Origin: Rhizobiaceae bacterium
GTDB lineage: Bacteria > Pseudomonadota > Alphaproteobacteria > Rhizobiales > Rhizobiaceae
Assembly (NCBI GenBank): GCA_019635775.1
Contig: JAHBYU010000001.1
Span: forward strand, 372,001-436,000
Direction: 5' to 3'
Length of the DNA stretch: 64,000 bases
Part shown: positions 53,353 to 61,665 of the stretch, one piece after another
Layout of the letters: every line of letters starts with the position of its first letter
How positions within the stretch are numbered: the stretch's first letter is position 1
The notes under the pieces: model-generated
Told to the model about the DNA's origin: nothing
The model's database searches: none
What the model saw: only the letters and a program-made list of their open reading frames with translations
Program-made: the position numbers and the translations under genes

Positions 53353-55856
53353 GCGACGTGTCGGAAGCCGGCCGCGACAGGGCGGCGCAGGAGGCGCAGC
53401 TTCGAGCCGTCTGGGCAAATCCGTCGGGATGGCGCTACTGGACTTCGGTCAACAATACGCAGGTCGGCCTCTGGTACGGTTCCGCGGCCTTTGCCTTCAT
53501 GCTCTTCGCCGGGCTTCTTGCGCTTCTCGTGCGCGCCCAACTCGCGGTGCCCGAAAACGACCTGATCTCAGCCGAACTCTACAACCAGGCCTATACGCTG
53601 CATGGAACGGTCATGATGTTCCTGTTCGCGGTGCCGATCTTCGAGGCGGTCGCGATTTTCCTGCTGCCGCCGATGCTCGGCGCAAGGGAACTGCCGTTTC
53701 CGCGCCTTGGCGCATTCGGTTTCTGGAGCTTCTTCATCGGCGGGGTGTTCGTCTGTGGCTCGATATTCTTCGGGGCAGCGCCGAACAGCGGCTGGTTCAT
53801 GTATCCGCCGCTCGCGACTTCCGAGCAGGCGGGCATCGGCGCCGACATCTGGCTGCTTGGCCTTTCGTTCATCGAGGTCGCGTCGCTTGCGGCGGCGGTC
53901 GAACTCATCGTCGGAATCATGAAATGCCGGGCGCCGGGCATGCGCGTCAACCTGATGCCGCTGTTCGCCTGGTATCTGCTGATCGTGGCCGGCATGATCA
54001 TTTTTGCTTTTCCGCCCCTGATTGCCGGTGACCTGCTGTTCGAGATGCAGCGCATGTTCGACTGGCCCTTCTTCGACGCGGCGCGAGGCGGAGACCCATT
54101 GCTTTGGCAGCACCTCTTCTGGATTTTCGGCCATCCGGAAGTCTACATCATCTTCCTTCCTGCCATAGCGCTTCTGGCGATGATAATCCCGACCTTCGCC
54201 GGACGTCCGATCGTCGGCTATTCCTGGATTGTGCTGGCAGCCGTAGGCACCGGCTTCCTCTCCTTCGGTCTGTGGGTCCACCACATGTTCGCGACCGGCC
54301 TGCCGCAAATTTCGCTGGCCTTCTTCTCGGCAGCATCCGAGGCTGTCGCCATCCCGACGGCGGTGCAGATTTTCGTTTTCATCGCGACCATGCTGGCCGG
54401 CCGTGTCATCTTTTCCATTCCCATGCTTTTCGCCATGGGCGGCATCGCCATCTTCGTCATGGGCGGGCTGACCGGCGTGATGGTGGCGCTTGTGCCTTTC
54501 GACTGGCAGGCGCACGACACCTATTTCATCGTCGCGCACCTGCACTACGTGCTGATCGGCGGCATGCTGTTTCCGATCTTCGCGGGCCTCTACTACTATT
54601 ACCCGCTGATCGACGGAAAACACATGTCCGAGCGGGTTGGACGCCTCGCCTTCTGGCTGATGTTCACCGGGTTCAACATCACCTTCCTGCCGATGCACAT
54701 AACGGGCCTGCGGGGCATGCCGCGCCGCGTCTATACCTATCCGGCGGATATCGGCTGGGACTGGCTCAACCTCCTCTCGACCGTGGGTGCCGTTGTCCTC
54801 GGCATCGGCATGTTCGCGGTTGTGGTCGACGTAACCCTGCACCGTCGCAGGAAGCCAAAGGGCGAGCAGAACCCCTGGAACGCGGGCACGCTCGAATGGG
54901 TCAGCGAGCCCGAGGAAAACTGGGGGGTACGCTCGATCCCGCGCATCGAGAGCCGTTACCCTCTGTGGGACCAGAAAGACCTGGCCCGGCAGGTTCACGC
55001 CGGCGAATGGTATCTTCCCGACGCGAAGGAGGGCAGGCGCGAAACGCTGGTCACCTCCGTGCTCGATGCCGAGCCGGAGCAGGTTCTTCGGGTTGGCGGC
55101 ACGTCCTATGTATCCATCTTCTGCGCCGCCACGCTCGGCACTGTCTTCATAGCGCTCACCTTCAAGTTCTGGGTCGTGTCGCTGCTTGCAGGTGCTGCTT
55201 TCCTTGCCGGCGTCATCTACTGGCTGTGGACCGGCACGGGCGAAATCCCTGAAAAGGAAGAGAAGGACATCGGCCACGGCATCAGCCTTCCGCTTTATGC
55301 ATCAGGCGTAAAATCGGTTGGCTGGTGGGCCATGTTCATCACGATGAGCGGCGACGGAACGGCTTTCGCAAGCCTTGTCTTCGGCTACTTCTTTTTCTGG
55401 ACGAGGCATGAGGACTTCATGGTCGGCCTTGAGGGGCCCGGGATGTTCTGGCCGCTGGTTGCCCTGGCCTTGTTTGCCGCTGCGTGGGCTGCCACCGTGG
55501 CTGCGCGCGAGACCAACAGACGCGGCGGCCTCGGCCTTTCACGCGTTCTGCTTGGCGCGGGTGTCGCGCTTTCCATCGCGGGCTGCGCGGCTGGTCTCGC
55601 CGGCCCGTGGTCCTACGGCATGGATCCGACGCAGCACGTCTATCCGGCCGTGGTCTGGGTTCTGGTCATATGGGCTGCCGTTCACGGTGGTGTCGGCATC
55701 ATCATGCAGCTCTATTGCCTGGCGCGAAGCATCGCGGGGCGGCTGACTGCCCGTCACGACATGGAATTGCAAAATGTCACCCTCTACTGGCACTTCATGC
55801 TGGTCACCGCCCTCATCACGTTCGGTGTGGTGGGTCTGTTCCCCGAGGCGCTGTGA
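53349..55856 (+). CDS. ctaD: Cytochrome c oxidase subunits I and III, fused
   Basis: 835 residues. Residues about 30-560 are subunit I: LHGTVMMFLFAVPIFEA with the low-spin heme His, GHPEVYIIFLPA (261-266, CuB His and the proton-channel Glu), WVHHMFATGLP (two CuB His) and HDTYFIVAHLHYVLIGG (heme a and a3 His). Residues about 625-835 form five to six more helices like subunit III. Such I-III fusions occur in caa3/ba-type heme-copper oxidases. The start overlaps the ctaC stop (ATGA). Reduces O2 to water and pumps protons. Confidence 0.93.
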   Translation: MSDVSEAGRDRAAQEAQLRAVWANPSGWRYWTSVNNTQVGLWYGSAAFAFMLFAGLLALLVRAQLAVPENDLISAELYNQAYTLHGTVMMFLFAVPIFEAVAIFLLPPMLGARELPFPRLGAFGFWSFFIGGVFVCGSIFFGAAPNSGWFMYPPLATSEQAGIGADIWLLGLSFIEVASLAAAVELIVGIMKCRAPGMRVNLMPLFAWYLLIVAGMIIFAFPPLIAGDLLFEMQRMFDWPFFDAARGGDPLLWQHLFWIFGHPEVYIIFLPAIALLAMIIPTFAGRPIVGYSWIVLAAVGTGFLSFGLWVHHMFATGLPQISLAFFSAASEAVAIPTAVQIFVFIATMLAGRVIFSIPMLFAMGGIAIFVMGGLTGVMVALVPFDWQAHDTYFIVAHLHYVLIGGMLFPIFAGLYYYYPLIDGKHMSERVGRLAFWLMFTGFNITFLPMHITGLRGMPRRVYTYPADIGWDWLNLLSTVGAVVLGIGMFAVVVDVTLHRRRKPKGEQNPWNAGTLEWVSEPEENWGVRSIPRIESRYPLWDQKDLARQVHAGEWYLPDAKEGRRETLVTSVLDAEPEQVLRVGGTSYVSIFCAATLGTVFIALTFKFWVVSLLAGAAFLAGVIYWLWTGTGEIPEKEEKDIGHGISLPLYASGVKSVGWWAMFITMSGDGTAFASLVFGYFFFWTRHEDFMVGLEGPGMFWPLVALALFAAAWAATVAARETNRRGGLGLSRVLLGAGVALSIAGCAAGLAGPWSYGMDPTQHVYPAVVWVLVIWAAVHGGVGIIMQLYCLARSIAGRLTARHDMELQNVTLYWHFMLVTALITFGVVGLFPEAL

Positions 55857-56239
55857 TGTGGCGCCTACTGCCCAGGCAGATCGAGTCCATGTGGACGCTA
55901 TTCACCGCCCCGGTCGTGTGGGCGGTGCACTTCCTTGCCTGCTACGTCGGCGCCGCGATCTTCTGCGAGAAGCCTCATCTCCTCGGTGGGGACTTCAACA
56001 CGTTGCGCGTTGGAATTGTCGTGCTGACGGTGATGGCGCTTTCGATGATTGTCATTTCAGCCTTGCTCGCCTGGCGGCAATGGGGCTTTGGCACAGGCGA
56101 TCCTCCGCATGGCGACCCTACGCGCCGCGACCGGCAATTGTTCCAGGGCTATGCGACGCTTCTTCTGTCGGGTCTCAGCTTCGTCGCCGTGATCTACACC
56201 GCGCTTCCGGTCCTTTTCATCACGGACTGCATCCGGTGA
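55856..56239 (+). CDS. Small four-helix membrane protein in the oxidase operon
   Basis: 127 residues with three to four membrane helices (around 14-36, 46-66, 95-117), starting MWRLLPRQIESMWTLFTAPV. The ATG overlaps the ctaD stop (TGATG) and its own stop overlaps the ctaG GTG, so it is made with the oxidase. I do not recognise a named family. It could be an extra oxidase subunit (like subunit IV) or an assembly factor; neither His nor Cys motifs for metals stand out. Confidence 0.75.
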   Translation: MWRLLPRQIESMWTLFTAPVVWAVHFLACYVGAAIFCEKPHLLGGDFNTLRVGIVVLTVMALSMIVISALLAWRQWGFGTGDPPHGDPTRRDRQLFQGYATLLLSGLSFVAVIYTALPVLFITDCIR

Positions 56240-56883
56240 GGTGCGCCGCCCTGATCGTTGGCCTCGGCCTGCTGGCGCTCATCTGGTTCGGTCCGCTTCT
56301 TGACGCATGGCGCGCATCGTTTTCCGCGCACATGCTGGCGCATATGGGCGTCGTCGCGTTCGCTGCGCCCATGATCGCGATCGGCTTGCCCGACCGCTTC
56401 AAGCCGGGAGCCTCGATGCCGGTCGCACTGCCGATCGTGGCTTCCCTGATCGAACTGATCGTGGTGTGGAGCTGGCATGCGCCTGCAATGCGCGCCGCGG
56501 CCGAGGCATCGCTCGTTGTCACCGTCGCGGAACAGGCAAGTTTTTTGTTGGCCGGCGTTCTGCTCTGGACGACGAGCTTTGCCGCGCCACATGAGCGGCG
56601 GCATGCTGCCACGGGTGCGCTCGCACTGCTGATGACATCGATCCACATGACCCTGCTTGGCGCACTCCTTGCCCTGAGCCCACGGCCGCTCTACGGACTT
56701 GGCGATGTGTCCTGTTTCGGCGTCGTCCTGAGCGGGGGACAGGACCAGCAGCTTGGCGGAGTCGTCATGCTTCTCGTTGGGGCGGTGGTGTATCTGGCCG
56801 GCGGATTGCTGCTCGCGGGCCGGCTGCTGAATTCCGTCGAAACCGCAAAGCATCCGACGTCGATCACCATAGCTGAAACCTGA
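56236..56883 (+). CDS. ctaG: Cytochrome c oxidase assembly factor CtaG (caa3 type)
   Basis: 215 residues from GTG 56236, overlapping the previous stop (GTGA). Six membrane helices; WRASFSAHMLAHMGVVAFAA and MTSIHMTLLGALLAL carry the His/Met residues typical of the caa3_CtaG family, which is unrelated to the Cox11-type CtaG and helps deliver copper or mature the caa3 oxidase in Bacillus. Last gene of the four-gene oxidase operon. No long-range terminator is obvious. Confidence 0.87.
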   Translation: MRCAALIVGLGLLALIWFGPLLDAWRASFSAHMLAHMGVVAFAAPMIAIGLPDRFKPGASMPVALPIVASLIELIVVWSWHAPAMRAAAEASLVVTVAEQASFLLAGVLLWTTSFAAPHERRHAATGALALLMTSIHMTLLGALLALSPRPLYGLGDVSCFGVVLSGGQDQQLGGVVMLLVGAVVYLAGGLLLAGRLLNSVETAKHPTSITIAET

Positions 56884-56935
56884 CGTTATATCGCTGAAAC
56901 CAGACAATCGGAAAGCAGCGTTCCCTACATAGGCA

Positions 56936-56960
56936 GGAACAACCTTTCAGGACTGACGTT
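56936..56960 (+). promoter_or_regulatory. EcfG-type promoter of the secreted protein gene
   Basis: GGAAC (56936-56940), 16 bases, CGTT (56957-56960): full consensus match, 52 bases before the GTG start at 57,013. Confidence 0.75.
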
Positions 56961-57012
56961 GGTCTCATCCTATGGCTGAGAAGCATTCTGTTTGGATCTG
57001 GGAGTAACGACC

Positions 57013-57609
57013 GTGAATCATTTTCGACATTGGAGCCTGGGGGCCATGGCATGCGTGGCACTCCTGCCGCTACAGGCCATGGCTCAAGAAGCGGAAGGAA
57101 CAACCGGCAAATGTCGGGTCAATCCAGACGCAGCGGATACCGTTCCGCTTGCGGAGAAGCTTGATGATTGCAACGGTGTGCTAAGGCCGCCAAAAGTCGG
57201 CGACTCAGAGATCGTGGAGCCTGCACCCGATGTAGGCGAAACCCCTGTCATTCGACCCGGCGAGATTGAACCACAGGAGGATCAGGATAGCACCGGCTCG
57301 GCACCTTCGAGCTTTTCCATCAGCGAACTGGTCGATGCCATCGGGAACGCGGATGCAACTGCGCGGCGGCTCGGAGAGTCGACCACAGGCAGTGTAGAGA
57401 TTCAGGACATCACCCCCTTGATGGCCGGCGCCAACGCCGCATCGATCAACACCGCCCTTGCGCAACATCAGAGCGCGCTGGCAAACCTGAAGGCGCGTAT
57501 TCAGGAGAGTGGGCCGCTATCTGAAGCCCTTGATCGCGAAGGCGTGCATATCGATCGTGTCGTTACGGCGTTGGAGGAGGCAGGGGCAGTGACGATCTTC
57601 GTCAAATAG
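57013..57609 (+). CDS. Hypothetical secreted protein
   Basis: 198 residues from GTG 57013 (GGGAG upstream). A signal peptide ends at LQAMA-QEA (about residue 25). The mature protein has a cysteine pair (GKCRVNPDAADTV... DDCNGVL, about 16 residues apart), an acidic Pro-rich linker, and a helical C-terminal half (ISELVDAIGNADATARRLGE, then INTALAQHQSALANLKARIQ). I do not recognise the family. A perfect EcfG promoter precedes it, so it is probably a periplasmic general-stress protein. Confidence 0.75.
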   Translation: MNHFRHWSLGAMACVALLPLQAMAQEAEGTTGKCRVNPDAADTVPLAEKLDDCNGVLRPPKVGDSEIVEPAPDVGETPVIRPGEIEPQEDQDSTGSAPSSFSISELVDAIGNADATARRLGESTTGSVEIQDITPLMAGANAASINTALAQHQSALANLKARIQESGPLSEALDREGVHIDRVVTALEEAGAVTIFVK

Positions 57610-57631
57610 CTGGGTGGAAAGCTGCTGGCGA

Positions 57632-60475
57632 TCAGTTCACGGCAGGTGTCAGCAGGTCCCCCAATACACCCAGGGGATGACGCAGCTTCTGTCCGGCAAG
57701 CCGTTCCGACTGGCAGCGACAGGAAAAGCCGCTCGCGGCAACAACGGATCCTTCGGTCAGCCTATCGCGCCACGACATATCGAACAGTTTTCTGGATACG
57801 CTCTGGTGGCGCTTTTGATGGCCGAACAGTCCGGCCATGCCGCAGCAGCCCGTCGACGGCGTCTGCGCAGCAACACCAACCGCCGAAAAGACGGTCGACC
57901 ACAAAGGGCCCGCGTCAGCCAGCGCGGTCGCCTCGGTGCAATGTGAAAGCAGGAGCACCGGGGCGGTGCGCTCGGTACGTGCAAAGCGACGCCCGGCGCG
58001 AAGCTCGGCGGCAAGGAATTCCTGCGGCAGGAAAACCGCCGGCGGGGTCAGCCCCGCTTTCGGATAGTCCTGGCGCAACTGCATGACGAGCGCCGGGTCG
58101 AGCCCGACCAAGGGCGCGCTTGTGCTCGCAGCCTCTTCCAGCAGGGCCACCAGGGCCTTTGCCATCGGCAGGAAATGAGCCGTGTCGCCGAGGGATTGCG
58201 CAGCCTTGCCGGCCGGTCGCATGTCCAGGACACGCGGTCTGTAGCCGAGCGCGCGAAGTCCGGCCACGACATCGCTAAGCGCATCTTCATCGAAGAGGGC
58301 TGTGAACCAGTCCTGGACGAGGATCACCGTGTTTTCCGGCACTTCGCCGGCTGTCAGTTCCTTGCGGCCGATCCGCAACTCGCGTGATACTCCTCTGCTC
58401 AGCCGCCCGGGCAGGTCGACCGTGTCGGTCAGCCAGCCTCCGATGCGCGCCATGAGGGGCCAGAACGGAGCCAGCAATCGGGCGCTGCCAAGGATCTGCG
58501 GGCTGTATCGCTCTGCGAGCAGGGTCAAGCGGTCGGCGAGCGGCCGCGCATGCCGCTCGAAATAGGCGGAATAGAAGGCTGTGCGCATCGAGGGAATATC
58601 CACCTGGACGGGACAGGACGAAGCGCAGGCCTTGCAGCCGAGGCAGCCGTCCAGCGTCTGCATCAGATCGGCTTCCAGCGCCGGATCGGTCGCCCCCGAC
58701 TGTCGCATGCGATGCCATTCGCGTAGCGCATCGGCGCGGCCCTTGGGGCTTTGGCGAAGGTCGGCCGTTGCCTTGAATGAAGGACACATCGGCGTGGTCG
58801 CGGCATAGCTGAGGCATTGCGCATTGCCATTGCAACGGAAGGCACGAAGCAGCGGATCGGCATCGGGCGCATTGAATGCACGAAACGGCGTCGATGCTAT
58901 GCCCATGATCTCGGCGCGGTTGCTGACGAGTTTGCCGGGGTTGTAGCGTTCATCCGGGTCGAAGGCTGCCTTGACCCCCTGCAGCGCGGCATACGCCTCC
59001 TCGCCGATCCAGTCGCGAAGATAAGCACCGCGAATTCCCTTGCCGTGCTCTCCCCAGAAGATGCCGCCATGTTTGCGGGTCAGCGCGAAGATGGCGTCCG
59101 AGACCTCGACGAGTTTTTCCCGATCCTGAGGTGCATCGATGTTCAAGGCCGGGCGGATGTGCAGGCAGCCCACGTCAACATGGCCGTACATGCCAAAGCT
59201 CAGGCCGTTGCGGGCCAGCACCTCCAGAAAGTCCGCAACGAAAGCCGGCAGGGCTTGGGGCGGCACGACGCAGTCCTCGACGAACGCGACCGGGCGCGCC
59301 GGGCCATCGACCTTGCCGAGCAGCCCCACGCCCGCCGAGCGGATCGCCCAAAGGCTGCGGATTTCTGCAGGGTCAGCCGCTTCGTGAATGGCCTGTACGC
59401 CGGCAAGGTCGCGCAGCAGCTTGCGGCACGCTGCGATCCGGTCCGAAATCGACGCGTCGTCGTCGCCGTTAAATTCGATGAAGGTATAAGCCAGGCGCTT
59501 TCCCTCAGGCGCCTGCAGAGCCTTCGGCAGCTTGTTCAGGATGCCGGCCTTGTGGGCAATCGCCTGCACTGCCTCATCCATCACTTCCACGGCGGTCGGA
59601 TCGACGCCGAGCAGGGGTGTGGCCGACGCCAGCGCATCGTGAAAACTGTCGAAGCCGACCACGAGCAGCCGCTTTTCCGGTTCGATGCGGCGCAGCTTTA
59701 CGCGGATACGGGTGATCAGGCCGAGTGTGCCTTCCGCCCCAAGAAGCAGCCGCCACCATTCGAAACCGCCGCCGGGAGGACAGGCGCGCTCCAGGTCGTA
59801 GCCGGTGAAGCGGCGGTTCAGGCGAGGCGTCCGGGCCACGAAGGCAGCGCGTCCGGCACGGGCGGCCGCCTCGGCTTTCTCAAGCATCGGAACGGCCCAT
59901 TCTGGCGTTGGCGCAAGGCTCGACAACACGCCCTGCGGCCTTGCCATGTCAAGGCCGAGTATGTTGTCGCTGGTCTTGCCGTAGATGCGCGAGCCCTTTC
60001 CCGACGCGTCTGTGCTGACCATGCCGCCGATCGTGCAGCGGCTGGAGGTGGAGGTCTCCGGTGCGAAGAACAAACCATGCGGGCGAAGCTGCTCGTTGAG
60101 ATCGTCGAGAACCATGCCGGGCTCGACATCGGCCCAGGCCTGAGCGGGATTGACCTCCAGCAGGCGGTTCATGTGCCTGCGCATGTCCACGATGAGCCCG
60201 TGATTGAGGCTCTGCCCGTTCGTGCCGGTGCCTCCGCCGCGTGCGGTCACCGCGAAGGAAGCGAATTCGGGTTGCGCCAGAACGGACATCAGGAGGACGG
60301 CGTCTCCGGCGTCCATTGGCGCGGCGATGAAGTCGGGGGTTATCTGGTAGACGGAATTGTCGGTGGACATGGCCGCGCGCAGCGCCCTGTCAGTCTCGAC
60401 TTCCCCCCTGAAGCCAGCGTTTCGCAGCGCGGCATAGAGCAACGACAGGTCAACTTCCCGGCTACAAAGCGTCAT
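57632..60475 (-). CDS. FAD-linked oxidase / Fe-S protein, D-2-hydroxyglutarate dehydrogenase-like (YdiJ type)
   Basis: 947 residues. An N-terminal FAD domain of the vanillyl-alcohol-oxidase fold (FAVTARGGGTGTNGQSLNHG, then GGMVSTDASGKGSRIYGKTS), the substrate domain to about residue 540, then a ferredoxin-like motif CLGCKACASSCPVQVD and a CCG-like part (HCTEATALAD, GCCGMAGLFG). This matches YdiJ-type enzymes, which oxidise D-2-hydroxyglutarate, a by-product of SerA, and pass electrons on. D-lactate or glycolate remain possible. Divergent from a LysR gene across a 67-base spacer with an inverted repeat. Confidence 0.85.
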   Translation of the reverse strand: MTLCSREVDLSLLYAALRNAGFRGEVETDRALRAAMSTDNSVYQITPDFIAAPMDAGDAVLLMSVLAQPEFASFAVTARGGGTGTNGQSLNHGLIVDMRRHMNRLLEVNPAQAWADVEPGMVLDDLNEQLRPHGLFFAPETSTSSRCTIGGMVSTDASGKGSRIYGKTSDNILGLDMARPQGVLSSLAPTPEWAVPMLEKAEAAARAGRAAFVARTPRLNRRFTGYDLERACPPGGGFEWWRLLLGAEGTLGLITRIRVKLRRIEPEKRLLVVGFDSFHDALASATPLLGVDPTAVEVMDEAVQAIAHKAGILNKLPKALQAPEGKRLAYTFIEFNGDDDASISDRIAACRKLLRDLAGVQAIHEAADPAEIRSLWAIRSAGVGLLGKVDGPARPVAFVEDCVVPPQALPAFVADFLEVLARNGLSFGMYGHVDVGCLHIRPALNIDAPQDREKLVEVSDAIFALTRKHGGIFWGEHGKGIRGAYLRDWIGEEAYAALQGVKAAFDPDERYNPGKLVSNRAEIMGIASTPFRAFNAPDADPLLRAFRCNGNAQCLSYAATTPMCPSFKATADLRQSPKGRADALREWHRMRQSGATDPALEADLMQTLDGCLGCKACASSCPVQVDIPSMRTAFYSAYFERHARPLADRLTLLAERYSPQILGSARLLAPFWPLMARIGGWLTDTVDLPGRLSRGVSRELRIGRKELTAGEVPENTVILVQDWFTALFDEDALSDVVAGLRALGYRPRVLDMRPAGKAAQSLGDTAHFLPMAKALVALLEEAASTSAPLVGLDPALVMQLRQDYPKAGLTPPAVFLPQEFLAAELRAGRRFARTERTAPVLLLSHCTEATALADAGPLWSTVFSAVGVAAQTPSTGCCGMAGLFGHQKRHQSVSRKLFDMSWRDRLTEGSVVAASGFSCRCQSERLAGQKLRHPLGVLGDLLTPAVN

Positions 60476-60522
60476 GGGCTACTCCCAGCCTGAACAGCGG
60501 TAGCTTGAAGCACAGACACAAA

Positions 60523-60548
60523 CTTCATAGAATTAGAATATTATGAAG
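60523..60548. promoter_or_regulatory. LysR-type operator overlapping the regulator start
   Basis: CTTCATA (60523-60529) and TATGAAG (60542-60548) are perfect 7-base arms, 12 bases apart, in an AT-rich stretch. The right arm includes the ATG of the lysR gene. Suits negative autoregulation plus control of the divergent dehydrogenase. Confidence 0.6.
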
Positions 60549-61469
60549 ATAAATTCAGTTTTGCCGAACATTAACCTGCGGCACCTGCGGGCCCTGCACG
60601 CGATCCACGTCCACGGATCGTTTGCGCGTGCCGCGACCGAGCTCGGCGTCGTGCCTTCGGCCTTGAGCGAGACTGTACGCCAGTTCGAGGAGTCCGTCGG
60701 CGATACGCTCTTCGATCGCAACCAGCGGCCGCCTGCGCCGACGCCGCTGGCCCTGACATTCCTGCAGGAGACGGCGCCTCTGCTGGAAGGAATCGAACGT
60801 GCGGTGCTTCGACTTCAGGTAGCAAGCGGGAGCACGTACGGCATGTTGTCTGTCGGCAGTTCGCCATCGGCGATTTCCACCCTGGTTGCGCCGGCCCTGG
60901 CGCGGTTTCGCAAAGCCCATCCGACAGTTCGAGTCCGTGTCCACGACGACATCGCCGAGCGGTTGGCACGTCTTGTGGTCGATGGGGAACTCGACCTGGC
61001 CGTGGCAGGGCGGGCCTTGCACTCACCCGACCTGCGGCAGACCGAGATCATGCGCGACCCATTCGGATTCGCCTGCTCGGCCACTCATCCCCTGGCCGCG
61101 CGCTCGGCGATCAGCCTTGACGACATCGATCCGGCTGAAGTTATCTCGCTCGACCCGGGAACGGGCACGCAGCAGTTGCTGTCCAGCAGTGCTGCGGTGC
61201 CGACCGCCCTGCGGGCAGGGGCGATCGAGGCGCATTCGACGATCGCCCAGATCGGGATGATACGTGCCGGATTGGGCGTCGCCCTGCTGCCGCGTGATGC
61301 GCTGATGGTCTTTGCCGATCCATCGCTACGTTTCATACCCGTCGGCGACCTCGATCTCTGGCGTTCACTCTACCTTCTGGTGCCGACCCGGCGGCGCCTG
61401 TCGCTTGCATCGCGCGGTTTCATCGACATGGTGAGGGCAGTGACGCCAAGCAGCATTGATGTGGCCTGA
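60543..61469 (+). CDS. LysR family transcriptional regulator
   Basis: 308 residues. The LysR helix-turn-helix is at about 12-70 (LRHLRALHAIHVHGSFARAA, then VVPSALSETVRQFEE); the effector domain runs from about 95 to 300. Divergent from the YdiJ-type dehydrogenase, so it probably responds to that enzyme's substrate. The ATG at 60543 is inside the right arm of a palindrome. No other start is near. Confidence 0.9.
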   Translation: MKINSVLPNINLRHLRALHAIHVHGSFARAATELGVVPSALSETVRQFEESVGDTLFDRNQRPPAPTPLALTFLQETAPLLEGIERAVLRLQVASGSTYGMLSVGSSPSAISTLVAPALARFRKAHPTVRVRVHDDIAERLARLVVDGELDLAVAGRALHSPDLRQTEIMRDPFGFACSATHPLAARSAISLDDIDPAEVISLDPGTGTQQLLSSSAAVPTALRAGAIEAHSTIAQIGMIRAGLGVALLPRDALMVFADPSLRFIPVGDLDLWRSLYLLVPTRRRLSLASRGFIDMVRAVTPSSIDVA

Positions 61470-61665
61470 TCCGCATTTGCCGAGCTTGGCAATCGACAAG
61501 ATTTTCTCAGTCCTCTCTTATCCGCCCCGAAATATTCTTTTTCGAGGTGCTGGAGTGCTTGAGGCATTAATTTTCGCTCCAGGTAGGCCGAGCTATTGCC
61601 GCGCCACATGCGCCGCGCGATAAATGTCGGCAAGCACGTGCCTGGGACTATGGAGGGGTAGACCT

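Noticed and set aside
53568-55277. 569-codon open frame on the minus strand
   Set aside because: Antisense to ctaD, whose heme and copper ligands are all present on the plus strand.
58817-60493. 558-codon open frame on the plus strand
   Set aside because: Antisense shadow of the D-2-hydroxyglutarate dehydrogenase-like gene; composition is rich in A, R, G and H without any motif.
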